A stretch of DNA of 64,000 bases. It comes from Pseudomonadales bacterium (GTDB lineage Bacteria > Pseudomonadota > Gammaproteobacteria > Pseudomonadales > Porticoccaceae). Below, piece after piece: positions 33,891 to 43,071 of the stretch. The stretch's first letter is position 1. Each line of letters begins with the position of its first letter. Below the pieces are notes generated by a model that was not told the origin of the DNA, did not search any database, and was given only the letters and a program-made list of their open reading frames with translations. The DNA lies in NCBI GenBank assembly GCA_024234435.1, contig JACKOF010000001.1:1860001-1924000 (forward strand), read 5' to 3'. Position numbers and translations under genes: made by a program.

Positions 33891-34760
33891 ATGCCCTATC
33901 AATCCGTTTTTGCCCCTGGATTATTCAGCGGACAAACCATTATTGTCACAGGCGGCGGTAGCGGTATTGGCCGCTGTACTGCCCACGAACTTGCCTATCT
34001 GGGCGCTAATGTTGTCATCACCGGACGCAGTGAAGACAAACTGATGTCTGTGGCTGAAGAAATCAGCACAGATGGCGGAGAAGTGACCACACTTGTCTGT
34101 GATATTCGGGACGAAGAAGCTGTTGGGCAAACCATTGATGCGGTAATTGAGAAGTACGGCACAATCAACGGGCTGGTAAATAATGCCGGCGGGCAATATC
34201 GAACCCCGATGGAAACTATTTCCACCAAAGGGTTTGAAGCCGTTGTGCGTAACAACCTGACCGGTGGTTTTATCTTTATGCGAGAGGTGTATACGCGCTG
34301 GATGAAGGCAAATGGCGGCGCCATCGTCAATATGATTGCTGATATCTGGAACGGCTGGCCGGACTTCGCCCACTCGGGAGCCGCGCGGGGCGGAATGCTC
34401 ACACTAAGCGAATCAGCGGCATGTGAGTGGGCTGCCGCCAATGTCCGGGTTAATACTGTTGCGCCCGGGGGTATTGCCTCCAGCGGCTTCGATACGTATC
34501 CGCCGGAAATTCTGCCGAAACTCTACGAATATGAAGAGCGAGTACCGCTGCAGCGCTATGGCACTGAGTCAGAAATCTCCGGCGCCATCGTTTACCTGTT
34601 ATCCCCGGCTGCTGCCTATATTACCGGCACCTGTATCCGGGTAGATGGTGGCGCACCCAACGCCAGACAAACCTGGACCCTGGAAAAGACAGCAGGCAAT
34701 GAACCATTCCAGGGCTTTCATCGAGCGAAAATGCCGGAAGTATTAAAACGTAAAAAATAA
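33891..34760 (+). CDS. SDR oxidoreductase, PECR/2,4-dienoyl-CoA-reductase-like subgroup
   Basis: 289 residues; GGAGG eight bases before ATG 33891. Rossmann motif TGGGSGIG at 20-27, NNAGG near 95. The usual catalytic YxxxK is replaced by HSGAARGG, the pattern of peroxisomal trans-2-enoyl-CoA reductase and dienoyl-CoA reductases, which lack the SDR tyrosine. C-terminal IRVDGGAP. It probably reduces a double bond of an enoyl- or dienoyl-CoA with NADPH. Acyclic-terpene (Atu) SDRs are another possible relative. It is co-directional with enoyl-CoA hydratase 64 bp on, forming a beta-oxidation pair. Confidence 0.82.
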   Translation: MPYQSVFAPGLFSGQTIIVTGGGSGIGRCTAHELAYLGANVVITGRSEDKLMSVAEEISTDGGEVTTLVCDIRDEEAVGQTIDAVIEKYGTINGLVNNAGGQYRTPMETISTKGFEAVVRNNLTGGFIFMREVYTRWMKANGGAIVNMIADIWNGWPDFAHSGAARGGMLTLSESAACEWAAANVRVNTVAPGGIASSGFDTYPPEILPKLYEYEERVPLQRYGTESEISGAIVYLLSPAAAYITGTCIRVDGGAPNARQTWTLEKTAGNEPFQGFHRAKMPEVLKRKK

Positions 34761-34770
34761 AAACCTTTCG

Positions 34771-34792
34771 GGGCAAATACTGGCATTTGCCC
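34771..34792 (+). repeat. Stem-loop between SDR and enoyl-CoA hydratase
   Basis: GGGCAAAT-ACTGGC-ATTTGCCC, an 8-bp perfect stem, 10 bp after the SDR stop, followed by TT only. It may stabilise the upstream message or partially terminate. Confidence 0.55.
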
Positions 34793-34823
34793 TTCCACTT
34801 CTGTAGCGATGAAAAAGGATTCT

Positions 34824-35585
34824 ATGTCATCTCAAAATATCCGACTCAGCATCGACGGCCATGTAGCCACCATATGTCTCGAAAACCCTGAAAAGCATAA
34901 CGCCCTTGCCGCCCAGGACATTGCTCATTTCGTTTCACTTCTAAACGAAGTTGAAACCGACAAAGATATTCGCGCTTTGCTTATTACATCCTCAGGCGGC
35001 AAAACTTTCTGTGCAGGCGCTTCATTGACAGAACTGGGCGGCGGCAGTTTGAACGGTGAAGGATTTGAGGTATTAACCAATAGAATCGCAGCCACCGCCA
35101 TACCCACCATCTGCGCAATCAATGGCAATGCCTACGGTGGTGGTGCAGAGATAGGCCTGTGTTGCGACTTCCGTATCGGCTTCAAAGAGATGCGAATGTT
35201 TATTCCGGCAACCCGCTTCGGACTCTGCTATCCCGTCAACGGGATCCAGCGCTATGTTCATAAACTCGGCCCGGATACAGCTAAACGTTTATTGGTTGCC
35301 AGCGAAGAACTCAATGGTGAAGACTTGCTGGCCGTCGGTTATCTCACACACATCACCGAGAAAGACAATGTCCAGGCAAAGGCCATAGCAATGGCTCAAG
35401 CTATTAGCCAGCTGGCACCCATTGCAACTAGAACCATGAAAGCAATTTGCGATCAAACAGCATCGGGCAACCTTGACCTGGAAGAAACAACTACTCTGAT
35501 CCAGCAGTGTAATCAGTCAAATGATCTTCAAGAGGGATTAATTGCCGCCAGAGAAAAACGTACGCCGGTGTTTAAAGGAAATTAA
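34824..35585 (+). CDS. Enoyl-CoA hydratase/isomerase family protein
   Basis: 253 residues from ATG 34824, chosen for AAAAAGGA five bases upstream; an earlier ATG (34809) is possible. Crotonase features: VATICLENPEKHNALAAQD, oxyanion-hole GKTFCAGASLTEL near residue 60-70, and NGNAYGGGAEIGLCCDFRIG near 105-120. The usual catalytic glutamate positions would lie around AGAEIGL and TRFGLCYPVNG. The second Glu of classic hydratases appears absent (GLCYP), so an isomerase or other crotonase activity is possible. Works with the preceding SDR in side-chain or fatty acid breakdown. Confidence 0.87.
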   Translation: MSSQNIRLSIDGHVATICLENPEKHNALAAQDIAHFVSLLNEVETDKDIRALLITSSGGKTFCAGASLTELGGGSLNGEGFEVLTNRIAATAIPTICAINGNAYGGGAEIGLCCDFRIGFKEMRMFIPATRFGLCYPVNGIQRYVHKLGPDTAKRLLVASEELNGEDLLAVGYLTHITEKDNVQAKAIAMAQAISQLAPIATRTMKAICDQTASGNLDLEETTTLIQQCNQSNDLQEGLIAAREKRTPVFKGN

Positions 35586-35603
35586 TATGGGGAAACTCAC
35601 TCG

Positions 35604-36191
35604 TTAACAAAACGTTTCGCTGATGATTTCCAAATCTTCGGGGGTGTCAATATCCATGGCGGCTTCCGGCATCTGAATGTCGCAGATATCAAGCTCAGGG
35701 TTATATAACAACACCTTTGCCCCTCGATCACCCTCAAGCTGAGACAGCATTTTGAAACAGGTTTTATCAAACACCGCTGGCACTCCGCGCTTCCCTGCAT
35801 AAAAGGCACAACTGATCTGTGCACTTCCGGACGCTGCACATAATACCTGCAAATTTTCCGTAGTGATGGCAACCTGATCGGCTAATACAATCAGCAACTT
35901 ATCTACCTCATCAGATAGTTTCGACACACCAAAGGCGATGGAATGACCCAGCCCTTTTTGCCAACCCTGATTCAACAGCAACGGTACCCTTGTCAGTATA
36001 CCTGACGTCTGGGCAGCTCTGATCTGCTCATGCCAGGCACCGGTAACGACCGCTAGGTAAATCGGTTTTAGCGCAACGGCATTAGCCACGACGTATTCAA
36101 GTAGCGGCTTTTCTTTAATCTTGGCCAACAGCTTGCAACCACCGTACCGGCTGCTCGCTCCGGCAGCCATCACCAGAACACCCAACCTCAC
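35604..36191 (-). CDS. mocA: Molybdenum cofactor cytidylyltransferase-like NTP transferase (MocA/MobA family)
   Basis: 195 residues; GTG start at 36191 overlaps the XdhC stop (GTGA). Nucleotidyltransferase motif VLVMAAGASSRYGGCKLLAKI at the N-terminus, LIVLADQVAITTE near residue 95, and RGVPAVF. MocA transfers CMP to Mo-molybdopterin, producing the MCD cofactor used by xanthine-oxidase family enzymes. It is translationally coupled to XdhC and lies just after the genes of such an enzyme, giving good context. Symbol given by function and neighbourhood. Confidence 0.85.
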   Translation of the reverse strand: MRLGVLVMAAGASSRYGGCKLLAKIKEKPLLEYVVANAVALKPIYLAVVTGAWHEQIRAAQTSGILTRVPLLLNQGWQKGLGHSIAFGVSKLSDEVDKLLIVLADQVAITTENLQVLCAASGSAQISCAFYAGKRGVPAVFDKTCFKMLSQLEGDRGAKVLLYNPELDICDIQMPEAAMDIDTPEDLEIISETFC

Positions 36192-37201
36192 GCAGCGAGG
36201 CCGTGCTTCATCGAAAGCTGCTCACCTTTGTACAACACTTGGTGACATTGCGACAAAATAGACAGAGCAATACTTTCCGGTAAATCGCCACCAATATCGA
36301 AACCCGCTGGCCCGTGTAAATGACAACGCAACAGCTCTTCCTTTAAGCCCGCCTGCCGCAACACTTGCTGCTTGCGGCTCAGTGGACCCAACAAAGCAAT
36401 GTAACCCAGAGATCCATCAAGCTGTGCCAAAGCCGCTGCGTCCATTACAACGTTATGAGTCATTAATATCGCCGCATCAACTTTGGCTTCAGCAACATAA
36501 CCGGGTAAGTCTTCAACCGGGCATTTCAACAGCCTGTCAGCCTGCATAAAATGCTCCTTCCTCGCGTTAGCTGGGCGAGGGTCCCATATTGATACCATCC
36601 AACCCAGTTGTTTGGCAATCGCCAACAAGGGCTGTGCATCTACCCCGCCTCCCACCAGAAGAACATGAGGCTCTGGTCGCACAGCAGTGACTAACCAGTC
36701 AACACCATCGCGACTAGTTATACGGGACCTTGCCTCAGAAAACTGGCCCGCGGTTGCTAATTCAGAGAACGCCCGACTACTCTGCTTTTCTTCAGGTATA
36801 CACTGGTAATACATACTGGTTTGACGCTTTTTAAGACGATGCAGAACGCCCCCAAGACCCAAATAGTCACTGGCCGCGGTGATTGGCTGAAGCATCAAAT
36901 AGACTTTACCACCACAGCCGATTCCTAGATGAAAGGACACGTCGTCCTCATCACTACCGTCATAAGTTAGCGACACTGAATCACCCGATTGCATCACCTT
37001 GCGCGCATGAATCTGAATATCGGACTCCAGACAGCCACCACTAAGTAAGCCAAACTGCTGGCCCAGACTATTAAACAACATCATAGCCCCTGCCTTTCTA
37101 TAACAGGGGCCCTCTGTTTTATAGATGGTACCCAGTACCCAATCGCAACTATCTCGCTGTGGGTACCAATGCTGCAATAAAGACAAAAGTTGATTAGCCA
37201 T
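36188..37201 (-). CDS. XdhC/CoxI-family molybdenum cofactor maturation protein
   Basis: 337 residues. N-terminal WVLGTIYKTEGPCYRKAGAMML and LSGGCLESDIQIHA form the XdhC/CoxI cofactor-binding half; the C-terminal half has a Rossmann-like HVLLVGGGVDAQPLLAIAKQLGWMVSIWDPR and HNVVMDAAAL. XdhC proteins bind and sulfurate the molybdenum cofactor and hand it to their specific XO-family apoenzyme. It lies 58 bp after the large-subunit gene and overlaps mocA, making it the dedicated maturation factor for the neighbouring oxidoreductase. Confidence 0.9.
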   Translation of the reverse strand: MANQLLSLLQHWYPQRDSCDWVLGTIYKTEGPCYRKAGAMMLFNSLGQQFGLLSGGCLESDIQIHARKVMQSGDSVSLTYDGSDEDDVSFHLGIGCGGKVYLMLQPITAASDYLGLGGVLHRLKKRQTSMYYQCIPEEKQSSRAFSELATAGQFSEARSRITSRDGVDWLVTAVRPEPHVLLVGGGVDAQPLLAIAKQLGWMVSIWDPRPANARKEHFMQADRLLKCPVEDLPGYVAEAKVDAAILMTHNVVMDAAALAQLDGSLGYIALLGPLSRKQQVLRQAGLKEELLRCHLHGPAGFDIGGDLPESIALSILSQCHQVLYKGEQLSMKHGLAA

Positions 37202-37259
37202 AGTTTCAGCCTCGCTGTATCTGCTACCGCCTGGTTAAACGTCTCGTCAACTTAAAATC

Positions 37260-39470
37260 TCAAGACATTTTAATTGGTAACTGATCAAATTCCTGCCCGG
37301 TTAAAGCATAAAGTGCATTAGCTACGGCTGGTGCGATGGGCGGTACACCTGGCTCACCAACACCCGTTGGCGCTTCTGCCGAAGGCACAATATGTACTTC
37401 CACTTCTGGCATTTGATTGATGCGCAACACTTGATAATCATGGAAATTTGATTGCACTACACGCCCTTTATCAATGGTAATTTTGCTCACCAATGCCGGC
37501 GAAAGCCCAAAACCAATACCACCCTCCATTTGAGCCCTGATCACGTCCGGGTTTACAGCGACCCCACAATCGACGGCGCAAAAAACCTTTTCAACCTTAA
37601 AGCTGTCTTTACCTTGCAACGAAACCTCTGCAATTTGGGCAACATATGTATGAAAGGACTTGTGTAAAGCAACCCCCATCGCGTGACCTTCCGGCAACGC
37701 TTTACCCCAACCTGCTTTTTCTGCAACCAGCTTCAATACCCCTGCATAGCGCGGTTCATCTTTTAACAGCTGCAGGCGCATCTGAACCGGGTCTTGTCCA
37801 GCAGCTTTGGCCAGCCTGTCAAAAAACACCTCAGTTGCAAAAGCGGTATGAGTGTGACCTACCGAGCGCCACCATAAAACCGGCACAGGGTTTCTCACAA
37901 TATGCGTGTCAACGTACAGATTAGGAATGAGATAAGGCAAGGTTGAGGCACCCTCAACCAGTGTGGCATCCACACCGTTTTGGACCATTCCGGCAAAAGG
38001 GCTGCCTTCCATAATTGATTGGCCAACAATAGTTTGCTGCCAGGCAAGCAACTTGCCGTCTTTATCCAGGCCAGCCTTTACTTTATGAAAACAGAGTGGT
38101 CGAAAATAACCTGCCTGCGTATCATCTTCGCGAGTCCACACCAACTTCACAGGCACTCCCGGTTTTTGCTTGGCGATATTAACTGACTCCAGAATATAAT
38201 CTGATGTCGTACTGGCGCGGCGACCAAAACTGCCTCCGGCATACAACATGTTGATCTTTACCTGCTCCTGTTGTAACCCCAGCAATTGAGCAACGGCCAT
38301 TTGATCAAACGTCTGAAGCTGCTCACCATTCCAGATTTCGCAACCATCTGCAGTTACCTGAGATATACAATTCATTGGTTCCATCGCAGCATGGGCCAGA
38401 TACGGAAACTCAAAACTGGCTTCAATCACCTGCGCCGCACCGGCTAGTGCATTTGCTGCGCTACCGTCATCCCGAGCAACCGCACCCGTTTTTTCAGCTA
38501 CGGCTTTATATTCGAGCATCAGCTCGTCACTGCTCTGTTGCATGGCAGCAGATTCGTCCCAGCTTATTTGTAACGCTTCACGCCCTTTATTAGCGCTCCA
38601 GAAGTCTTTTGCCAGAACAGCAACACCAGAAGGAATTGCTACAACATCAACAACCCCTTTCATCTGCAAGGCTTTTGCTGCATCAAAGTTTTTCAGGGTT
38701 GCACCAAAGCGAGGTGGATGTGCTACCAAGGCAGTTAACATCCCCTCCAGCTTCACGTCCTGAGTAAATACAGCGCTGCCATTCGTTTTTCCGGTATCTT
38801 TGCGGGGTAACGATTGGCCAATAAACTGAAATTCTTTTGGATCTTTCAGCGTTATGTCGGCAACCTCAGGCACGGGCTGTTCAGTTGCCAGCAACGCTAG
38901 CTCGCCAAAGCTGGCTTTTTTAGCTGAAGCGGCATGTTGAATAACACCCTGACTAACCGTTATTTCTTCCACAGGAACAGCCCACTTCCTGGCAGCTGCC
39001 GCAACTAACATAATTTTCGCCGCTGCGCCCGCATAACGCATTTGCTCATAGGAGTTAGCAATCGCTGAACTACCACCCGTACCTTGGGCTCCCCAGCGGA
39101 GGTTTTTATACAACTGCGTATTGGCTGGCGCACCTTCGGCGACAATTTGGCTCCAGTCAGCATCCAGCTCTTCAGCAACCAATGTGGCCAATCCGGTGAA
39201 AGAGCCCTGCCCCATCTCCAGATGCTTCATCATGACATAAACCGTGTTATCCGGACTTATCCGAACAAACGCATTTGGCTCAAACTCGCCAACGCTATTA
39301 ATTGTTCCTTTGTGCGCACCAGCAACTGCCGAAGAAGAAAAATTCACACCCAGCGTTAAACCGGCTGCGCCTACAGCCATCATGCGCAAAAAACCGCGGC
39401 GATCGGTTGTCAAAGTATCTTGTTTCGATTGAAAAAATGGCTGCTCCTGCCCCGAATTATTTGTAATCAT
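37260..39470 (-). CDS. Molybdopterin-binding large subunit, isoquinoline 1-oxidoreductase-like (IorB type)
   Basis: 736 residues with a Tat signal DRRGFLRMM (residues 23-31), so periplasmic. Xanthine-oxidase-family large subunit of the two-component type without a FAD subunit: FVRISPDNTVYVMMKHLEMGQG, GGSFGRRASTTSDYI and the catalytic-Glu motif PTGVGEPGVPP. Enzymes of this group oxidise N-heterocycles or aldehydes with water as oxygen source and pass electrons to cytochromes. It overlaps the small-subunit stop by one base (TAATG), and is followed by xdhC and mocA. An aldehyde substrate would fit the surrounding alcohol-oxidation genes, but this is a guess. Confidence 0.9.
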   Translation of the reverse strand: MITNNSGQEQPFFQSKQDTLTTDRRGFLRMMAVGAAGLTLGVNFSSSAVAGAHKGTINSVGEFEPNAFVRISPDNTVYVMMKHLEMGQGSFTGLATLVAEELDADWSQIVAEGAPANTQLYKNLRWGAQGTGGSSAIANSYEQMRYAGAAAKIMLVAAAARKWAVPVEEITVSQGVIQHAASAKKASFGELALLATEQPVPEVADITLKDPKEFQFIGQSLPRKDTGKTNGSAVFTQDVKLEGMLTALVAHPPRFGATLKNFDAAKALQMKGVVDVVAIPSGVAVLAKDFWSANKGREALQISWDESAAMQQSSDELMLEYKAVAEKTGAVARDDGSAANALAGAAQVIEASFEFPYLAHAAMEPMNCISQVTADGCEIWNGEQLQTFDQMAVAQLLGLQQEQVKINMLYAGGSFGRRASTTSDYILESVNIAKQKPGVPVKLVWTREDDTQAGYFRPLCFHKVKAGLDKDGKLLAWQQTIVGQSIMEGSPFAGMVQNGVDATLVEGASTLPYLIPNLYVDTHIVRNPVPVLWWRSVGHTHTAFATEVFFDRLAKAAGQDPVQMRLQLLKDEPRYAGVLKLVAEKAGWGKALPEGHAMGVALHKSFHTYVAQIAEVSLQGKDSFKVEKVFCAVDCGVAVNPDVIRAQMEGGIGFGLSPALVSKITIDKGRVVQSNFHDYQVLRINQMPEVEVHIVPSAEAPTGVGEPGVPPIAPAVANALYALTGQEFDQLPIKMS

Positions 39471-39928
39471 TACCCTAACTCCTTAGCAGCAGATTTAATG
39501 GCATTACGAATACGGGGGTAAGTCGAACACCGGCATACATTCCCCTGCATGGCGTTATCAATATCCTGATCCGTCGGATGAGGGTTGGACTCCAATAACG
39601 CCGTCGCGGACATAATCTGGCCAGATTGACAGTATCCGCATTGAGGAACCTGTAATTCCTCCCAGGCACTTTGAACCACCTTGGCAACTTTCGATTTCGC
39701 GCCTTCGATCGTTGTTATCTGCTTGCCAGCAACTGCCGAAACCGGAACAGAGCAGGATCGTATTGGCTGCCCTTCCAGATGCACGGTGCAAGCACCACAC
39801 ACAGCCATACCACAACCAAACTTGGTTCCCGTCAGCTCCGTATGGTCGCGAATAGCCCACAAAAGAGGCATATCCGGATCGACATCCAGAACACGGTCAA
39901 CGCCATTTACCGTTAAGGTGACAGACAT
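39470..39928 (-). CDS. [2Fe-2S] small subunit of the same molybdenum hydroxylase (IorA type)
   Basis: 152 residues. An N-terminal plant-type cluster (FGCGMAVCGACTVHL with the fourth Cys in SCSVPV) and a C-terminal four-helix domain with the second cluster (QCGYCQSGQIM and GNVCRCSTYPRI), the standard eight-cysteine layout. No signal peptide; it should ride through Tat with the large subunit. AGGAGAAG precedes ATG 39928. First gene of a four-gene operon and divergent from an AraC regulator. Confidence 0.93.
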   Translation of the reverse strand: MSVTLTVNGVDRVLDVDPDMPLLWAIRDHTELTGTKFGCGMAVCGACTVHLEGQPIRSCSVPVSAVAGKQITTIEGAKSKVAKVVQSAWEELQVPQCGYCQSGQIMSATALLESNPHPTDQDIDNAMQGNVCRCSTYPRIRNAIKSAAKELG

Positions 39929-40135
39929 AACAACTTCTCCTGATTATTTAACTGGTGCCTTTGGGTATCGGGTTATACGCCACAACCCAACCGTACTATG
40001 CGCTTAATGAAATAAAAATCGTTATCGGTATCATCCAAACCATTTGCACAAAACTACAAAATTTAACGTGTAAGATGGCAAAAGGCGGATCAATCCTGCC
40101 ATAATCCTCGAATAATATATAAAGCCGAGATAACA

Positions 40136-41014
40136 ATGCACACAGATTCCGAGCTTATTCAAGTACTGGAGCGACTCAGCTCCCGTAACGGCACCGGCCA
40201 AACCGCTATTACCGGGCTGTCGCTTTACCACTCCAGCCAATCGACAAACCGCCAACCAATTGTTTTGTATCCGGCGATATGCGTCGTCGCGCAGGGCCAC
40301 AAAAACCTTTATTTTGGGGACTACACAAGGAGCTATAACGCAGACAACTACTTGATAAACTCCGTCACCATGCCCGTAGAAATGGAGATCACAGGGGCTT
40401 CCGAAGATAAGCCGTATCTAGGCCTGAGTCTCGAAATTGACAGCTATCTGGTCAGCCAGCTGTTGATCGATATGGGGAAATTCGATAACAACTCTCGAAC
40501 TCTGGCGAACGATATCATTGTTTCTACTGCTATCAATGATCAGCTGGAAAACAGCTTCGTGCGCCTGCTGAAATGCCTGGAGAGCGATATGGATCAGGAA
40601 GTGCTCGCACCAGCTATCAAACGGGAAATTTTTTATGAAGTACTAAAAGGCCTCCACGGCAATCTGCTGAGAAACTGTGTCGCGCACCATGCCGGAGCCA
40701 ACCGGATAGCGCCCGTGGTCCACTATATTGAAAAGAATTTTCAACAACCGCTTGATATTGACACGATTGCCCGCTACGCCGGTATGAGCTCATCCTCGCT
40801 CCACGATCACTTCAAACAGGCAACCTCCATGACACCCATGCAGTTTGTCAAAAGCCTTCGTTTACATCAGGCTCACTCGCTACTGTTGAGCGGCAACCCT
40901 GTCAGCGAATCATCCTACAAGGCAGGCTACAATAGTCCGTCACAGTTCAGTCGCGAGTTCAAACGTTTTTTCGGCAATACTCCCAGTGATATCCAATTGC
41001 AAGCTTCAGGCTAG
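40136..41014 (+). CDS. AraC-family transcriptional regulator (AraC_N type)
   Basis: 292 residues. The N-terminal ligand domain has YPAICVVAQGHKNLYFGDYTRSY, the pattern of the AraC_N group often found next to oxidoreductases. C-terminal HTH pair: LDIDTIARYAGMSSSSLHDHFKQATSMTPMQFVKSLRL and YNSPSQFSREFKRFFGNTP. Divergent from the IorA-type operon by 207 bp and 52 bp before the epoxide hydrolase gene, so it could control both. Confidence 0.9.
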   Translation: MHTDSELIQVLERLSSRNGTGQTAITGLSLYHSSQSTNRQPIVLYPAICVVAQGHKNLYFGDYTRSYNADNYLINSVTMPVEMEITGASEDKPYLGLSLEIDSYLVSQLLIDMGKFDNNSRTLANDIIVSTAINDQLENSFVRLLKCLESDMDQEVLAPAIKREIFYEVLKGLHGNLLRNCVAHHAGANRIAPVVHYIEKNFQQPLDIDTIARYAGMSSSSLHDHFKQATSMTPMQFVKSLRLHQAHSLLLSGNPVSESSYKAGYNSPSQFSREFKRFFGNTPSDIQLQASG

Positions 41015-41066
41015 CAACCCTGTTCCCACCACGACCTACCCCGACAATTATCGGTAAGGACTTACC

Positions 41067-42101
41067 ATGCATAACAAAAACAATTCGACAATTACGGAAA
41101 AAACCCTGAAAACCGCGCGTCACACAACGTTCTATCTTGAAGCCGGCCCTGAAGACGGCCCATTGATCATTTTTATCCACGGCTGGCCGGAGTGCTCCAT
41201 GAGCTGGCGCCATCAGCTACCCTTTTTTGCTGAAAAAGGGTTTCGCGCCATTGCGCCGGATATGCGAGGGTATGGTCGTTCCAGCGTCTATTCTGAGCAC
41301 AGTGATTACCGCCAGGAACTTATCGTGCAGGACATGATTGAGCTGATCGATTCACTAGGTTATGAAAAAGCTATTTGGGTCGGCCACGACTGGGGCAGCC
41401 CTGTTGCCTGGAATATTGCCAGCCATCACCCGGAACGTTGCCACGCCGTGGCCAATCTCTGCGTTCCCTACGCAACTGTTGAATGCGGAATAGATACGCT
41501 GATAGGCCTCGTAGACCGCTCAATCTACCCGGAAGATGAGTTCCCTGCCGGCCAGTGGGAATATATGCGCTTTTACGAAGAGAGCTTTGATAAAGCCACA
41601 GAAGAGATGGATGCGAACCCTCGCAACACCATAAAAGCCCTGTTTCAAAAACGTTTTCCTGATGAGTTCGGTAAACCGGCTTTTACCGCTTACATTCGCC
41701 AGATAGGTGGCTGGTTCGAAGGCGGAGAAGCACCTGATGTACCAACAGATACCGATATTATCAGTGACGAAGAGCTGGACGTTTACGCCAAAGCTCTGCA
41801 AAAAAATGGCTTCTTTGGTCCGAATTCCTGGTACATGAATCACCAGGCCAATGCCGATTACTATTTGCAGGCAAAAAATAATGGCAGCATCGACATGCCT
41901 GTACTTTTTATTGCTGCAGAAGACGATAGTGTCTGCCAGGTCATTGGCTCTCGCCTCGCAGAGCCAATGCGACAAAAATGCAGCCAATTAACTGAAACTG
42001 TTCTCGCAACTGGTCACTGGATGGCGCAGGAAAAACCAGGCGAGGTTAATCTCGAGCTAAGTAAATGGCTAGGCCGGGTAGCCGAAACCAGTCACTCCTA
42101 A
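41067..42101 (+). CDS. Alpha/beta hydrolase, soluble epoxide hydrolase type
   Basis: 344 residues; AAGGA before ATG 41067. Oxyanion motif HGWP at 38-41, nucleophile Asp108 in GHDWGS, general-base His317 in GHWMAQEKP, an acid in AAEDDS, and a lid with QANADYYLQAKN that can supply the ring-opening Tyr. These make a soluble epoxide hydrolase more likely than a haloalkane dehalogenase or esterase. It would open an epoxide to a diol, fitting P450 or terpene chemistry. It follows the AraC gene and precedes a SnoaL-like gene on the same strand. Confidence 0.87.
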   Translation: MHNKNNSTITEKTLKTARHTTFYLEAGPEDGPLIIFIHGWPECSMSWRHQLPFFAEKGFRAIAPDMRGYGRSSVYSEHSDYRQELIVQDMIELIDSLGYEKAIWVGHDWGSPVAWNIASHHPERCHAVANLCVPYATVECGIDTLIGLVDRSIYPEDEFPAGQWEYMRFYEESFDKATEEMDANPRNTIKALFQKRFPDEFGKPAFTAYIRQIGGWFEGGEAPDVPTDTDIISDEELDVYAKALQKNGFFGPNSWYMNHQANADYYLQAKNNGSIDMPVLFIAAEDDSVCQVIGSRLAEPMRQKCSQLTETVLATGHWMAQEKPGEVNLELSKWLGRVAETSHS

Positions 42102-42366
42102 ACTACAAAATGGCCCGGCCCCTGATGTCATTATTGGCGCAGAGGCTGGGCAACAATCTCTCAATGGTTGCCCGAACAGCTTCTTGCCCAATAGTTGTTC
42201 AGATTTTCTGAAAACGCTGTACACACAAAGGGCCCCAAACACTCAGACCCTGCCTCACAACCTTGTTTTGTCTCAAAATGGCACTTGATGTCGCACCATG
42301 CCATCGCTATATCGCTGAGTCCTCTCCAGAATCACTACTGCCAATATGAGCTATCGGGAGATCAAT

Positions 42367-42798
42367 GTGAATCTGGAGTGGGAGAGCAACTGGTTAAAAC
42401 AGTTTGATAATAACCTCGAAAATCTGATGGCAAACTACCCCGAAAGCTTTGAATACGAAGACCTCATCTTTGGTATTCGCATAGTAAACGACAAGAATAA
42501 GCTACGCGCCCTATTTGCCACCATGGATAACACCGACCCAAACTCATCCAGGCATTACTTTGAAGCCCTGCGTTACCACGGAGATAACAACGTCGGCTGC
42601 ATAGAGTGGGGTTGGAAAATGGAACACAAAACGGATTTTCTGGGTTTACCAGCAGTGGGAAAAACCACCTATGTCACTGGTATGACTGTGCATAATTTTG
42701 TCGAAGGCAAAATCACGCTGGAACGAAGTATGTGGGATACCGGATGCTTGATGCGACAACTTGGATTGAAGGCCCCGGATCCACAGTTCGTTATTTAA
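42367..42798 (+). CDS. SnoaL/NTF2-like protein, copy 1
   Basis: 143 residues from GTG 42367, which has GGGAG six bases upstream and gives the same N-terminus as the paralogue at 52397-52813 (VNLEWESNWLKQFDNNLENL against MNKDWAQAWIKRFDRQLDDL); an ATG at 42346 is also in frame. The NTF2 cone fold is used by limonene-epoxide hydrolases, ketosteroid isomerases and polyketide cyclases. The segments WGWKMEHKTDFLGLPAVGKT and VTGMTVHNFVEGKITLERSMWD are typical of the SnoaL group. Reaction not predictable. Confidence 0.75.
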   Translation: MNLEWESNWLKQFDNNLENLMANYPESFEYEDLIFGIRIVNDKNKLRALFATMDNTDPNSSRHYFEALRYHGDNNVGCIEWGWKMEHKTDFLGLPAVGKTTYVTGMTVHNFVEGKITLERSMWDTGCLMRQLGLKAPDPQFVI

Positions 42799-42947
42799 TT
42801 TCGTAAAACACACTGCAAACGAGTAAAACTCAATAACAGAGCACCCAAAAGACGAGTAAGACGCGCCAACCAAAGCGAAAATAAGTCATACTCATTAACT
42901 GCGATTGATTAAAATCAAAAATAGCGACGAACCGCACAAAAACTCTT

Positions 42948-42976
42948 TTGATTGTTAAAAAAATTCACTATATTAT
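42948..42976 (+). promoter_or_regulatory. Sigma70-like promoter for TonB receptor D
   Basis: -35 TTGATT (42948-42953) and -10 TATTAT (42971-42976) with a 17-bp spacer. Predicted transcription start near 42983. Confidence 0.5.
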
Positions 42977-42981
42977 GCGAT

Positions 42982-43000
42982 AGCACGGATTTTACGTGCT
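42982..43000. promoter_or_regulatory. Inverted repeat at the predicted transcription start
   Basis: AGCACG-GATTTTA-CGTGCT: perfect six-base arms, seven-base spacer, overlapping the predicted +1. Suits a repressor operator. Confidence 0.45.
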
Positions 43001-43071
43001 CATGGAAGGACGACTTATTTGTTAAAGAACGAAATCGTGATTTTATTTTTAAATGAATTTAATTTAATAAA

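Noticed and set aside
41067..42101. Haloalkane dehalogenase
   Set aside because: HGWP and GHDWGS also fit, but the lid Tyr-containing segment and overall motifs are closer to soluble epoxide hydrolase, and the halide-binding Trp pair was not evident.
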